This document shows positions 7,331-15,261 of a stretch of DNA of 40,222 bases, one piece after another. The DNA is from Deltaproteobacteria bacterium (GTDB lineage Bacteria > UBA10199 > SPLOWO2-01-44-7), in the NCBI GenBank assembly GCA_030648035.1, contig JAUSII010000105.1, positions 1 to 40,222 of the forward strand. Direction: 5' to 3'. How positions within the stretch are numbered: position 1 is the stretch's first letter; every line of letters starts with the position of its first letter. The position numbers were made by a program, and so were the translations under genes. Below the pieces are notes generated by a model that saw only the letters and a list, made by a program, of their open reading frames with translations, was not told the origin of the DNA and made no database searches.

Positions 7331-8352
7331 GTTAGAAAGCCTGCGCGTCTCAACAGATTTGCAAGAGAATCGATGTCGATGGTGTGGTTTCCGGAAGAAT
7401 ATTCTTTTTCCGGTCCCCCCTTTTCGTCTTTTTGTTCCCGCAATTCCGGTAACACCGATTGGATGGCATAATAGTTGCCGCGCTGAACAGTTCGGAAACA
7501 CTCTTCTTCTGAAACCAGTATTTCGTGGATTTTTTCACCCGGGCGAATGCCGGTATACTCAATGGCAATCTTCTGGTCCCCGATCATCAATTTTGCAATG
7601 TCGGTCATGAAGGCGGATGGACATTGTGGAATGTAGGTCTCGCCGCGCTTGCCGGTGTTGACCGCCGCAAAAATGGTGTCGACGGCCTGGTCGAGCGTCA
7701 GCAGAAAGCGGGTCATCTCTTTGAGTGTGATGGTGATGGGCCCGCCTTTGCGAATCTGTTCCTGAAAAAGAGGCACCACGGACCCGCGCGAGGCGACAAC
7801 GTTGCCGTAACGGACGCACATGAATTTTGTTTTGTCGGTTTCCAGATTGGCCTGAATCAAAATTCTTTCCTGTAATGATTTGGTCATTCCCATCACGTTG
7901 ATCGGTTTGCACGCCTTGTCTGTGGAGATGCCGACAACGAGTTGCGGAGGATTTTCAGAATCGAGAATGGTGCGGACCAGATTGTGGGGACCATAGATGT
8001 TGGTTTCGACCGCTTCCATCGGAAAATATTCGCAGGTGGGAACCTGTTTTAACGCGGCAGCATTGAAAACCACATCGACTCCGCGCATGGCTCGCTTGAG
8101 CGAATTGTAATTTCTCACATCGCCCACCTGAAAACGAAGCAGATCATGGGCGCCCCGATAGGCAACATCGTCAGTGGCTTGCGAGAGATGCTTCCACTCG
8201 AGACGCATTTCGTGTTGTTTGGCCTCGTCGCGCGAGAAAACGATAACCTCTTTGGGCATTCCCATTTCACCCGTGAGCAGGCGATAGACCAGTGTTTTTC
8301 CAAGCGAGCCCGTTCCGCCTGTCACCAATATTTTTTTACCTTCCAGCAGCAT
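7327..8352 (-). CDS. UDP-GlcNAc 4,6-dehydratase / 5- and 3-epimerase, CapE/FnlA/QnlA type
   Basis: This 341-residue extended SDR converts UDP-GlcNAc to a 4-keto-6-deoxy-L-talo type intermediate. The Rossmann motif TGGTGSLG is at residues 11-18, and NAAALKQVPTCEYFP matches the polysaccharide biosynthesis protein family. The active-site segment reads STDKACKPINVMGMTK, that is Met154-x3-Lys158 rather than Tyr-x3-Lys. MxxxK is the hallmark of the CapE/WbjB/FnlA branch and separates it from FlaA1/PseB (YxxxK). Its stop overlaps the 2-epimerase start and its own start overlaps the RmlD-like gene by 17 bp, so the three are translated as a unit. Confidence in the branch is high; the final sugar depends on the reductase. 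Confidence 0.9.
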   Translation of the reverse strand: MLLEGKKILVTGGTGSLGKTLVYRLLTGEMGMPKEVIVFSRDEAKQHEMRLEWKHLSQATDDVAYRGAHDLLRFQVGDVRNYNSLKRAMRGVDVVFNAAALKQVPTCEYFPMEAVETNIYGPHNLVRTILDSENPPQLVVGISTDKACKPINVMGMTKSLQERILIQANLETDKTKFMCVRYGNVVASRGSVVPLFQEQIRKGGPITITLKEMTRFLLTLDQAVDTIFAAVNTGKRGETYIPQCPSAFMTDIAKLMIGDQKIAIEYTGIRPGEKIHEILVSEEECFRTVQRGNYYAIQSVLPELREQKDEKGGPEKEYSSGNHTIDIDSLANLLRRAGFLT

Positions 8353-9244
8353 GAGATATCTCCCTGTAGAATGAATCCTCTGCTTTCAAACCCTGAACCA
8401 TTTGGTCCCAAGAGGGGGGGACAAAACCGGTGGCGATGTTAAATCGGCTCCCGTTGAGGCTTCGATCACAATGGAAGTCATCGAAAGGGATCAGGTCTAT
8501 ATCCAAGTTGAAAACCTTTTGCAACTTTTTCAGCAAATCGTGTTTACTGATTGGAAAACTTGAAAGATGATATATTCCAGTAAGATGGCGATGAGACTGA
8601 ATAATCCACGCTAACGTTTCTGCCAACACCTGGGTCGTAAACCCGCTGAAAAGGGCATGCGTGAAGCCTTTTACCTGTTCCCCCGGTTTGCGTTGCAGAA
8701 ACCATTCCAAAAGACCCATCTGGCGGACAAGTTCCCGGCCGATGATCGAAGTGCGCAGGGTGAGGGAAGGAGGATTGGAAACCTCTCCCAGTAATTTGGT
8801 GAGGCCATAGAGATCGTCGGCGCGATAGGGCTCTTCTTCGGTATAATTGCCTTTGCCTCCCTCAAAAATACAATCGGTGCTGATGTGAATGAGTTTGGTG
8901 CCGAATTTTATGGCCAATTTTTCGAGCTCGTGAGGAAGAAGTGAATTGATTTTGATGCTGATGATCGGATCTTTCGCCTCGGGCAACTGTTTGACAACCC
9001 CGATACAGTTGATCATGACAGTCGGACGAATTTTTTGGAGCACCTCGGTCAGGGAGTCGGTATTTTTGACATCGATATTGTCGAAGGTGCGGGCCGGATC
9101 AAACAGGTTTAGGTTTGCCTGTTTTTCCAATGGCTGTCTCAAGGTGACATAGGTGTCGAAACGGTTTTTGAAAACAAGCCAGAGTTTGTGGCCCAGCATT
9201 CCGGAACCGCCCAGAATGAGCACGCGTGTTTGAGTATCGGTCAT
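8336..9244 (-). CDS. RmlD-like SDR reductase, likely QnlB/WbvR
   Basis: A 302-residue RmlD-substrate-binding family protein. The cofactor motif GGSGMLG lies at residues 12-18, ISTDCIFEGGKGNYTEEE is the RmlD-type centre, and LYGLTK holds the Tyr-x3-Lys pair (about 152-156). In UDP-L-FucNAc clusters the reductase is CapF/FnlB, a longer two-domain protein with a C-terminal cupin; here it is a single-domain RmlD relative. In Vibrio cholerae O37 (wbvB-wbvR-wbvD) and E. coli O98 (qnlABC) such a reductase sits between CapE-like and FnlC-like enzymes and leads to UDP-N-acetyl-L-quinovosamine. The start ATG at 9244 overlaps the preceding stop in an ATGA arrangement; a start seven codons upstream is less likely. 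Confidence 0.85.
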   Translation of the reverse strand: MTDTQTRVLILGGSGMLGHKLWLVFKNRFDTYVTLRQPLEKQANLNLFDPARTFDNIDVKNTDSLTEVLQKIRPTVMINCIGVVKQLPEAKDPIISIKINSLLPHELEKLAIKFGTKLIHISTDCIFEGGKGNYTEEEPYRADDLYGLTKLLGEVSNPPSLTLRTSIIGRELVRQMGLLEWFLQRKPGEQVKGFTHALFSGFTTQVLAETLAWIIQSHRHLTGIYHLSSFPISKHDLLKKLQKVFNLDIDLIPFDDFHCDRSLNGSRFNIATGFVPPSWDQMVQGLKAEDSFYREISHAAGR

Positions 9245-10164
9245 AGGGAGATGATCCAGTTCCAATATTCTTTTAATCCATCACCAATTTTTTTTGTCGG
9301 TTTGAAACCCAGATTTGTTTTTGCTTTTTCAATATTGGCCAGGCTGTGTCGCACATCCCCTTTTCTGGGCGGCGCATAGACAACAGGGGATGTCGGAACG
9401 CCTTCGAGCTCATTGAAAAGTTGTGTCAGCTGATTCAGTGTGATGCGCTCCCCGGAGCCGATGTTATAGGCGCCGGTCACTTTCGTTTGTGTGGCTCCCA
9501 GATAATTGGCCTGGGCGATGTCGGCCACATGGACAAAATCTCTGGTCTGCTCTCCGTCGCCAAACACCGTGAGAGATTCGCGTTTCAACTTGAGGGTTGC
9601 AAAGATCGGAATCACGTTGCCGTAGGCATCAAAGCGCTGGTTGGGACCGTAGACGTTAAAATATCTAAGCGCCACACAATCCATCCCGTAGAGTTTGGCA
9701 TAACTCAATGCCTGCAATTCTCCGGCGAGTTTGCTCACACCGTAGGGGGTGTCGGGAGCGAAGCGATGGGTCTCGTCGATTGGGAGTTGTTGGGGCTCTC
9801 CAAAAATGGCGGCGGAAGAAGAATAGACCACTTTTTGAATATCGTTTTTGCGCGCGGTTTCCAGAATGTTGAGAGTGCCGATGACATTGATTTCGGAATC
9901 CAGGTTCGGATTTTCAATGGAGCGGGCGTTGCCCACGGAGGCGGCCAGGTGCACCACTGCATCACAGCCGGGCATGCTCTTGTTCAAAATTTCTTTGTCG
10001 CGAATATCCCCCTCGATAAAACGGACTTTGGGAGATTTGGGGATGTTTTCGAGGTAACCGCTGGAGAGATTGTCGAGGACGACGACTTCATGGTTTCGGT
10101 CGATAAAATATCGAATGACATTGGAACCGATGAATCCGGCGCCGCCGGTAATAAAGACTTTCAT
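9241..10164 (-). CDS. NAD-dependent hexose 4-epimerase-like SDR (GalE/WbpP-like)
   Basis: This 307-residue extended SDR starts MKVFITGGAGFIGSN with a canonical GxxGxxG. It has SSSAAIFGEPQQLPIDE as the catalytic Ser region and PYGVSK as the Tyr-x3-Lys pair, and LRYFNVYGPNQ for substrate binding. It most resembles UDP-glucose or UDP-N-acetylhexosamine 4-epimerases, and could supply a galacto-configured or epimerised sugar. UDP-uronate epimerase activity cannot be excluded. ATG 10164 was chosen because the Rossmann strand begins there. An in-frame ATG six codons upstream (10182) lies in a small GGGGC/GCCCC hairpin (10171-10187) just before the chosen start, which might modulate initiation. It is separated by 76 bp from the methyltransferase gene upstream. 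Confidence 0.8.
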   Translation of the reverse strand: MKVFITGGAGFIGSNVIRYFIDRNHEVVVLDNLSSGYLENIPKSPKVRFIEGDIRDKEILNKSMPGCDAVVHLAASVGNARSIENPNLDSEINVIGTLNILETARKNDIQKVVYSSSAAIFGEPQQLPIDETHRFAPDTPYGVSKLAGELQALSYAKLYGMDCVALRYFNVYGPNQRFDAYGNVIPIFATLKLKRESLTVFGDGEQTRDFVHVADIAQANYLGATQTKVTGAYNIGSGERITLNQLTQLFNELEGVPTSPVVYAPPRKGDVRHSLANIEKAKTNLGFKPTKKIGDGLKEYWNWIISL

Positions 10165-10240
10165 GAAGGCGGGGCTTATCATGCCCCCATAGCGTTTTCC
10201 AGTTTTTTCTTGAAGAAACAACAGGGGCCGTATGAAGAGT

Positions 10241-11206
10241 TTAGTAGTCGATATTCTGGAAAGCTTTTTGAGAAAGAGGCCGCATTCCCGTTTTTTTGAC
10301 ATGCTTTATATCCAACGCCTTGAAACGGCCCTGAATATACTCGTTTCGAATAAAGAAGAGGTTTGAATAGGTGTTCGCAACCAGGGTATAGCCTTTTTGT
10401 TTTGCCAGTTGATACAGTGCCATGGCCGAAGCCCCAAAATTTATACTGCCATCTGTCTGATGTTGGGAGTTGTAGGGAATGGTTTTGCTTTCATGTGGAT
10501 GAAAGCTGTAGTTATATTCAACAACGACCACTTTCGGTTGATAATTATTCAGAGACTGCCAAATCCAGTAATCATTTCCATCGATATCGATGCTCATCAG
10601 GTCAATATCCCTGGGGAGATTTGTTTGTGACAAGGCATCTTCCAGCGTGGCGCCCGGTTCCAGGGAAAGAAATGTCTCGATACATTCAACCCGTTTTTTC
10701 TTCACTATATTTTCTTCCAAAATCCGGAAAACCTCGGGTGAAAAGGGGATAGAATCTCCGCTGGCATTTTTTATTCCCTTGAAGGTGTCTTGCCGCATAT
10801 TCTCCATCAAAATTTTAAAATAATTCGTATCCCCTTCGATATAAACACCCCTCCAGCTTTTTAAAAGCAAACCGAATGTGTTGCTGGCCGATATGCCGTC
10901 TGTCGCGCCGAATTCAACGTAACATCCTTCTTCAATTTTGAGACGTTTGAAAATTTCCTGGGTGATGCCGTCCTCTCCCTGATGGGAATAATAGAGTTTG
11001 GCCTTATACAGGTTTAACGGAAACTTTAAACGTGTGGGAGATAAAACCTTAAACTTGTATTTGTTTATTTTATCCAGATACTTCGCCATCACGGCATTTT
11101 TGCCGGATCGCAGTTTGTATATGAATTGAAAGAAAGGATTACTTGAATGTTGTCTTTGTCGTAAAAAATCTTTTAAGCGCTGATATTGCGACAGTTGGAC
11201 TTGCAT
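10241..11206 (-). CDS. FkbM-like SAM-dependent methyltransferase
   Basis: A 321-residue protein with FkbM-family features. The SAM-binding strand and glycine loop read YVEFGATDGISASNT (residues 96-110), then GVYIEGD for the acidic end of strand 2. A later IDLMSIDIDGNDYWIW block is the region conserved in this family. FkbM-like enzymes methylate hydroxyl groups of sugars, so it probably O-methylates a residue of the polysaccharide or a nucleotide sugar. I preferred ATG 11206; a TTG 12 codons upstream (11242) is in frame. It follows the WecG-like gene by 38 bp and belongs to the same run. Confidence 0.75.
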   Translation of the reverse strand: MQVQLSQYQRLKDFLRQRQHSSNPFFQFIYKLRSGKNAVMAKYLDKINKYKFKVLSPTRLKFPLNLYKAKLYYSHQGEDGITQEIFKRLKIEEGCYVEFGATDGISASNTFGLLLKSWRGVYIEGDTNYFKILMENMRQDTFKGIKNASGDSIPFSPEVFRILEENIVKKKRVECIETFLSLEPGATLEDALSQTNLPRDIDLMSIDIDGNDYWIWQSLNNYQPKVVVVEYNYSFHPHESKTIPYNSQHQTDGSINFGASAMALYQLAKQKGYTLVANTYSNLFFIRNEYIQGRFKALDIKHVKKTGMRPLSQKAFQNIDY

Positions 11207-11244
11207 GGGCCACCGATTTAGCCCATATGCAGGGCAAGTCAAGA

Positions 11245-12003
11245 TTAAAAAAGGCGGTTTTTTTTGAAGAAAGCCTTAAAGAAAAGACACAGGAAAAGGG
11301 TGTTGGTCGTCAGGTAGCGCCGCCACATCCGCCTGGGTTCCAGCAGAAGACGGAAAAACCAGGCCAGGCCCATTTTATGCATCCATCCGGGGGCTTGCCG
11401 GTATTGCCCTGCCAGAATATCGATGCCGCCGCCAACTCCGAGTGACACGGGAACCTGCATCAAGGGTTGGTATTTTTTGATAAACTTCTCCTTGAGCGGG
11501 GAGCTCATCCCGACAAAAAGGCAATCGGTTTTCGACTCCAGAATTTTGCGGGCCACTTTTTCTTCTTCCCCTTGAAAATAACCGTGCTGGTATCCGACGA
11601 TTTGAATGCCGGGGTAGCTTTTTTTGAGATTGACCACGGCTTGTTCCACCACTTCCGGTTTGCTCCCCAAAAAAAAGAAGCGGTATCCTTTGGAATAATT
11701 TTTTTTAATAAATTGATGCATGATCTGCCACGCCTCCAGCGGTTCCGGCACCGGTGTTCCCATCAGCTTAAGGGCGTAATAGACGACCGTGCTGTCGGCC
11801 ACGGCCAGATCCGCATTTTTATAAGTCTCTTTTAAAAAGGGATCTTTTCTCGACCAGACCAGAAGCGCGGCATTGAGCGTGCACAAAAAACGGGGCCTTC
11901 TGTTCTGAATGCATTCTTCCATCCAGTTCAGCGTTTGGGACATTGAAACCCGGTAAAAATCGAGATCCAGAAAGGAGACGGTTGGAAAGGGGGCTTTTGT
12001 CAT
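11245..12003 (-). CDS. WecG/TagA/CpsF family glycosyltransferase (GT26)
   Basis: The 252-residue protein fits the GT26 family, whose founding members transfer ManNAc(A) to undecaprenyl-diphospho-GlcNAc. Recognisable blocks are LCTLNAALLVWSRKDP, NADLAVADS with the candidate catalytic Asp at ~70, FFLGSKPEVVEQA, GYQHGYFQG, and the basic C-terminal tail RLLLEPRRMWRRYL that attaches the enzyme to the membrane. The usual family text after the Asp is DGxG; here it is DST, a local deviation. It is likely to add the second sugar to the lipid carrier. ATG 12003 overlaps the stop of the radical SAM gene upstream (ATGA), which settles the start against a 58-residue longer frame. Confidence 0.88.
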   Translation of the reverse strand: MTKAPFPTVSFLDLDFYRVSMSQTLNWMEECIQNRRPRFLCTLNAALLVWSRKDPFLKETYKNADLAVADSTVVYYALKLMGTPVPEPLEAWQIMHQFIKKNYSKGYRFFFLGSKPEVVEQAVVNLKKSYPGIQIVGYQHGYFQGEEEKVARKILESKTDCLFVGMSSPLKEKFIKKYQPLMQVPVSLGVGGGIDILAGQYRQAPGWMHKMGLAWFFRLLLEPRRMWRRYLTTNTLFLCLFFKAFFKKNRLF

Positions 12004-13538
12004 GCCAGTTTCATTTTTCTGATTTTGTCCTTCAGGCGTTGTTCCAGTACAGTGGTGCTTCTGTCGGCAGAAAAGATGTTTTTGAACGTTCTGAAAATCC
12101 GTTTTGGGTGGAAGAAATAGGAAATAAAATAGGTCAGAAAGAGGCCGATAAAAACACGATATAAATGAAGTTCCCATCTTCCGACATGTTCACAGTAGGA
12201 GCCTTCGGGGGGGGAGAGCCTGCCCGTGGAGAGCGAGCAGAGTGAATCAAAATAATCGTGGTTGAGTTGGATCATGTTTTTGTGCAGAAGGTAGTCGAAT
12301 AATTCTGTCCCCGGATAGGGCTGAAAGGCATACAACGGAGCCTCTTCCACGCCCATCAAGGCAAAACGGATCTGCATTCGGAGTGTCTCCCACACATTTT
12401 TTCTCGTTTCATGGGGAAAGCCGATGATCATGTTGGTCCGGACCACAATGCCGCACCCAATGGCTGTTCGGATGGATTGTTCCATTTTTTTCAGATTTAT
12501 TTTCTTTTTGATCAGGCGAAGCGTTGTTTCTGAACCGCTTTCGGGGGCATAAACGAGGTATTTGCAGTTGGCTTTCCACAATTGCGGAAGGACCTCTTCA
12601 TCCAGGGCTTCACTGCGCGTGCCGGAGGGAAGACTCCATTCCAGTTCCAGATTTTGCTCGATCAGTTTTTCACAAAAGTTAAGAGTCCATTTTTTTTGGA
12701 CAATGGCGGTCAGGTCATAAAATTGAACACCCGTGATATCGTATTTTTTTCTGTAGAAATTGATTTCCCGGAGAACATCCTCCACCGATCTCAAATAATA
12801 TTTATTGCTCCACATGGCGGGGTTGGAGCAGAAAGTGCATTGATATGGACATCCCCGGGTGGCCACCATCGGCATGCTTCTTCCAAAGCTGGGCCCCGAT
12901 CCAACCCCGCCATCGAGATAATTGCGGATGGGAAAACTGTCCCAATCGGGCCACGGAAGTCGGTCGATCTCTTTGACGCGGGCCCGTCTTTTATTCTGGA
13001 TGTATTGGCCCTCTTTCAAAAAGGCGATGCCATCGGTATTTTTGGGGTTTTCTCCTCGGGCCACCTGTTCGCAAAATTCGACGAGAGTCTCTTCCCCCTC
13101 TCCAAGAGCGCAATAATCGAGTGCGGGACAGTCTCTCAATGTGTATTCGGTTAGTGCGGTGCAATGCTCCCCTCCGGCGATAATGACCGTGTTGGGAAAG
13201 GCCTTTTTGAGGGCTGTGATGAGTTGTCGATAGTAGTTCCATTCATGTGAAAACATGGTGGAAACACCAATGACTTTTGTTTCGGGATCGAGACGCAGAA
13301 TGATTTCTTCAATTCCCAATCCATGGTAGGCCAGCTTGCCGTCCGGCAACGGAGTGATCTGATCCAGCGCCTCCCCGCATGCATCAATGCCCCTTACGGT
13401 AAAACCGGCCGCCTTGAGCGAACCAGCCAGATAAGCCAGACCGATGGGAGGCGTCGGTTCGTTATTGAGACTTCCCAATGGCCCGATAAAGGGACCCCGA
13501 ATAAGTGTGACAAGACATTTGGGTGGAGTAGATCCCAT
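12000..13538 (-). CDS. B12-binding-domain radical SAM protein
   Basis: This 512-residue protein has an N-terminal cobalamin-binding-like Rossmann domain (residues ~5-160), with PPIGLAYLAGSLKAAGF and an AGGEHCTALTE block. A radical SAM domain follows with CPYQCTFC (Cys 230, 234, 237). At the point where B12 domains have DxHxxG it reads GIDACGEAL, so the cobalt-ligating His is replaced. Two hydrophobic stretches lie near 455-475. Relatives perform C-methylation, ring or chain rearrangements, or remain unassigned; here a modification of the glycan or its lipid is plausible. The start is ATG 13538, four bp after the deacetylase stop; an in-frame TTG at 13550 is possible. It is one of three such proteins in the window. 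Confidence 0.85.
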   Translation of the reverse strand: MGSTPPKCLVTLIRGPFIGPLGSLNNEPTPPIGLAYLAGSLKAAGFTVRGIDACGEALDQITPLPDGKLAYHGLGIEEIILRLDPETKVIGVSTMFSHEWNYYRQLITALKKAFPNTVIIAGGEHCTALTEYTLRDCPALDYCALGEGEETLVEFCEQVARGENPKNTDGIAFLKEGQYIQNKRRARVKEIDRLPWPDWDSFPIRNYLDGGVGSGPSFGRSMPMVATRGCPYQCTFCSNPAMWSNKYYLRSVEDVLREINFYRKKYDITGVQFYDLTAIVQKKWTLNFCEKLIEQNLELEWSLPSGTRSEALDEEVLPQLWKANCKYLVYAPESGSETTLRLIKKKINLKKMEQSIRTAIGCGIVVRTNMIIGFPHETRKNVWETLRMQIRFALMGVEEAPLYAFQPYPGTELFDYLLHKNMIQLNHDYFDSLCSLSTGRLSPPEGSYCEHVGRWELHLYRVFIGLFLTYFISYFFHPKRIFRTFKNIFSADRSTTVLEQRLKDKIRKMKLA

Positions 13539-13542
13539 TTTT

Positions 13543-14244
13543 TTAAACAACTTTTCTTACCAGGCGAAAGGCTTCGGCTTTTTGGAGGCCCGAAGCCATG
13601 CCCCGATATTGGCTCAAGGTTTCCAGACCGGTATCGGAACGGGGAAATGGGAAAGGCCTGTCTTCGCCTTTGTAGAGATGCCAGGCGTGTAGTTTGTTTT
13701 CCCAGAAGGGGGTGATGTCGACATAGGTGTTGGGCTTGAAGGTGGAATCAAATGTCCAACCGCCACTGCAGACAATTTCGAAAGTATAAATTTCCTTCGG
13801 TACGAAATCTCTTGTCGGACGACAGGCCGCCTCGACTGCCTGATAAGTGATTCTGTGATCCACGCTGACTTCACTGGGATTGTGGGTTAAAAGTATTGTC
13901 GGCTTAAAACGCTCCAGATGATATTCAATTTCCTTTGTAATGCCAATGATGGGGAGGGTATCGAACTGGCAACTTTTGCGCTCGGTATTGAAAGAGACAT
14001 CCTGAATTTTAAGATAATTGAGCGCCATTTTGGCTCCTTCCATGCGAATGGCACTTTGTGTTCTGAACTCTTCCGAGTCGTATTGTCCATGCGGAAAGCG
14101 GGCCGAAATGCCTTCACCCAGAAAAATAACCGCCACCGTGGCCCCATGATGAACAGCCTTGGCCAATGTGCCGCCGCAACCGAGAACTTCATCATCCGGA
14201 TGGGCGGCGACCACTAGCAAGCGTGTGTTGGAGTTGAATTCCAT
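13543..14244 (-). CDS. PIG-L family de-N-acetylase
   Basis: A 233-residue LmbE/PIG-L deacetylase. The zinc-site motif AHPDDE is at residues 14-19. The downstream metal and base residues are in LLTHNPSEVSVDHR (H121, D129, H130). The family removes acetyl groups from N-acetylglucosamine on lipid, thiol or nucleotide carriers. In this run, which makes N-acetylated deoxyamino sugars, it could expose a free amine on one sugar; the actual substrate is unknown. It is the first gene of the nine-gene minus-strand run and its promoter must lie in the 78-bp divergent gap. No Shine-Dalgarno sequence is visible before the ATG. Confidence 0.88.
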   Translation of the reverse strand: MEFNSNTRLLVVAAHPDDEVLGCGGTLAKAVHHGATVAVIFLGEGISARFPHGQYDSEEFRTQSAIRMEGAKMALNYLKIQDVSFNTERKSCQFDTLPIIGITKEIEYHLERFKPTILLTHNPSEVSVDHRITYQAVEAACRPTRDFVPKEIYTFEIVCSGGWTFDSTFKPNTYVDITPFWENKLHAWHLYKGEDRPFPFPRSDTGLETLSQYRGMASGLQKAEAFRLVRKVV

Positions 14245-14250
14245 GCAGTT

Positions 14251-14279
14251 TGACTATCCACTTTCAAAATCGATGTCAA
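14251..14279 (-). promoter_or_regulatory. Possible sigma70-type promoter of the nine-gene minus-strand run
   Basis: On the minus strand a perfect TTGACA (14279-14274) is followed after 17 bp by TAGTCA (14256-14251), a weak -10. Initiation about 7 nt further would fall at or next to the ATG at 14244, consistent with the absence of a ribosome-binding site there. The position is right for a run with no other upstream gap, but the -10 match is poor. Confidence 0.3.
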
Positions 14280-14322
14280 TATCGCCTTTACATCAATTTA
14301 TAGAGTTGTTACGAGTTTTTGC

Positions 14323-15261
14323 ATGTTGCTCTCGGTGGTTCTGTCATTTCGCAATGAAGAAGAGGTGATTCCGGAATTGATCCGGAGATTGCGGGATTCC
14401 ATTTGCCCTCTGGGGCTGGATTATGAATTCATTTTTGTGAACGACTATTCGCTCGACCGCTCTTTGGCGATTCTCAAAGAAGAACAGAAAAAAGATCCCG
14501 GCGTAAAAATAATCAACATGTCGAGAGTGTTCGGGAATGCCACATGCATTCTGGCCGGGTTGAAATATTCCAGCGGGGATGTTGTAGTTTATATGGATGC
14601 CGACTTGCAGGACCCGCCCGAACTCATCCCCAAAATGCTGGAGGAATTCAACAAGGGGGCCGATGTCGTTTATACCACGCGCCTTTCCAGGGATGGGGAA
14701 TCGTGGTTGAAAATGCTGGTAACGAAGTGGGCCTATCGCATTTTGAAATATTCCTCCAACTTCAACCTGCCGGTCGATTCCGGCGATTTCAAGATGTTGT
14801 CCCGTCGCATTGTCAACGAGGTGATCCGGATGAAGGAAAAAAATCCCTTCGTCAAGGGTCTGGTCAGCTGGGTCGGTTTCAAACAGGTTCCCGTTTATTA
14901 TCACCGTGAAAAACGTTTTGCGGGTGAGACTCATTTCCCTTTTTTTAAAGGGTCGGGGATTCAGGCCTTTTTTTTCGCTCTCACCGCTTTTTCAACCCTG
15001 CCTCTGAATCTGGCTTTGCTTCTGGGGTTCATCATCTCTTTTCTCTCTTTTTTCTATCTCATTGCAATCATTGCCATGTTTTTTATCGGGATCAACATTC
15101 CCGGATGGACCGCCATCATGGCGGTCATGTTGATTCTGGGCGGTACACAACTTTTGACCCTGGGCCTGATGGGAATTTATCTGGGACGGGTTTATGAAGA
15201 GGTGAAGGCCCGCCCCAACTACATCGTTGAAAGCACGGTTGGGTTCGAGGGTGAACGTTAG
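14323..15261 (+). CDS. Polyisoprenyl-phosphate GT2 glycosyltransferase (GtrB/ArnC-like)
   Basis: A 312-residue protein. The GT2 domain begins LLSVVLSFRNEEE and has the DADLQDPPE motif (residues 92-100) typical of dolichol/undecaprenyl-phosphate sugar transferases. A FKMLSRR block and two C-terminal membrane segments (about 228-256 and 262-288) follow, and the tail YLGRVYEEVKARPNY is found across GtrB-like enzymes. It would charge undecaprenyl phosphate with a single sugar on the cytoplasmic side for later transfer by a GT-C protein outside. Several GT-C-like proteins in the window could be its partners. It stands alone on the plus strand and its stop overlaps the convergent radical SAM gene by 4 bp. 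No good ribosome-binding site precedes the ATG. Confidence 0.88.
   Translation: MLLSVVLSFRNEEEVIPELIRRLRDSICPLGLDYEFIFVNDYSLDRSLAILKEEQKKDPGVKIINMSRVFGNATCILAGLKYSSGDVVVYMDADLQDPPELIPKMLEEFNKGADVVYTTRLSRDGESWLKMLVTKWAYRILKYSSNFNLPVDSGDFKMLSRRIVNEVIRMKEKNPFVKGLVSWVGFKQVPVYYHREKRFAGETHFPFFKGSGIQAFFFALTAFSTLPLNLALLLGFIISFLSFFYLIAIIAMFFIGINIPGWTAIMAVMLILGGTQLLTLGLMGIYLGRVYEEVKARPNYIVESTVGFEGER

Noticed and set aside
9346-10299. Plus-strand reading frame of 317 codons
   Set aside because: It is the mirror of the GalE-like gene; its length follows from codon bias on the real strand.
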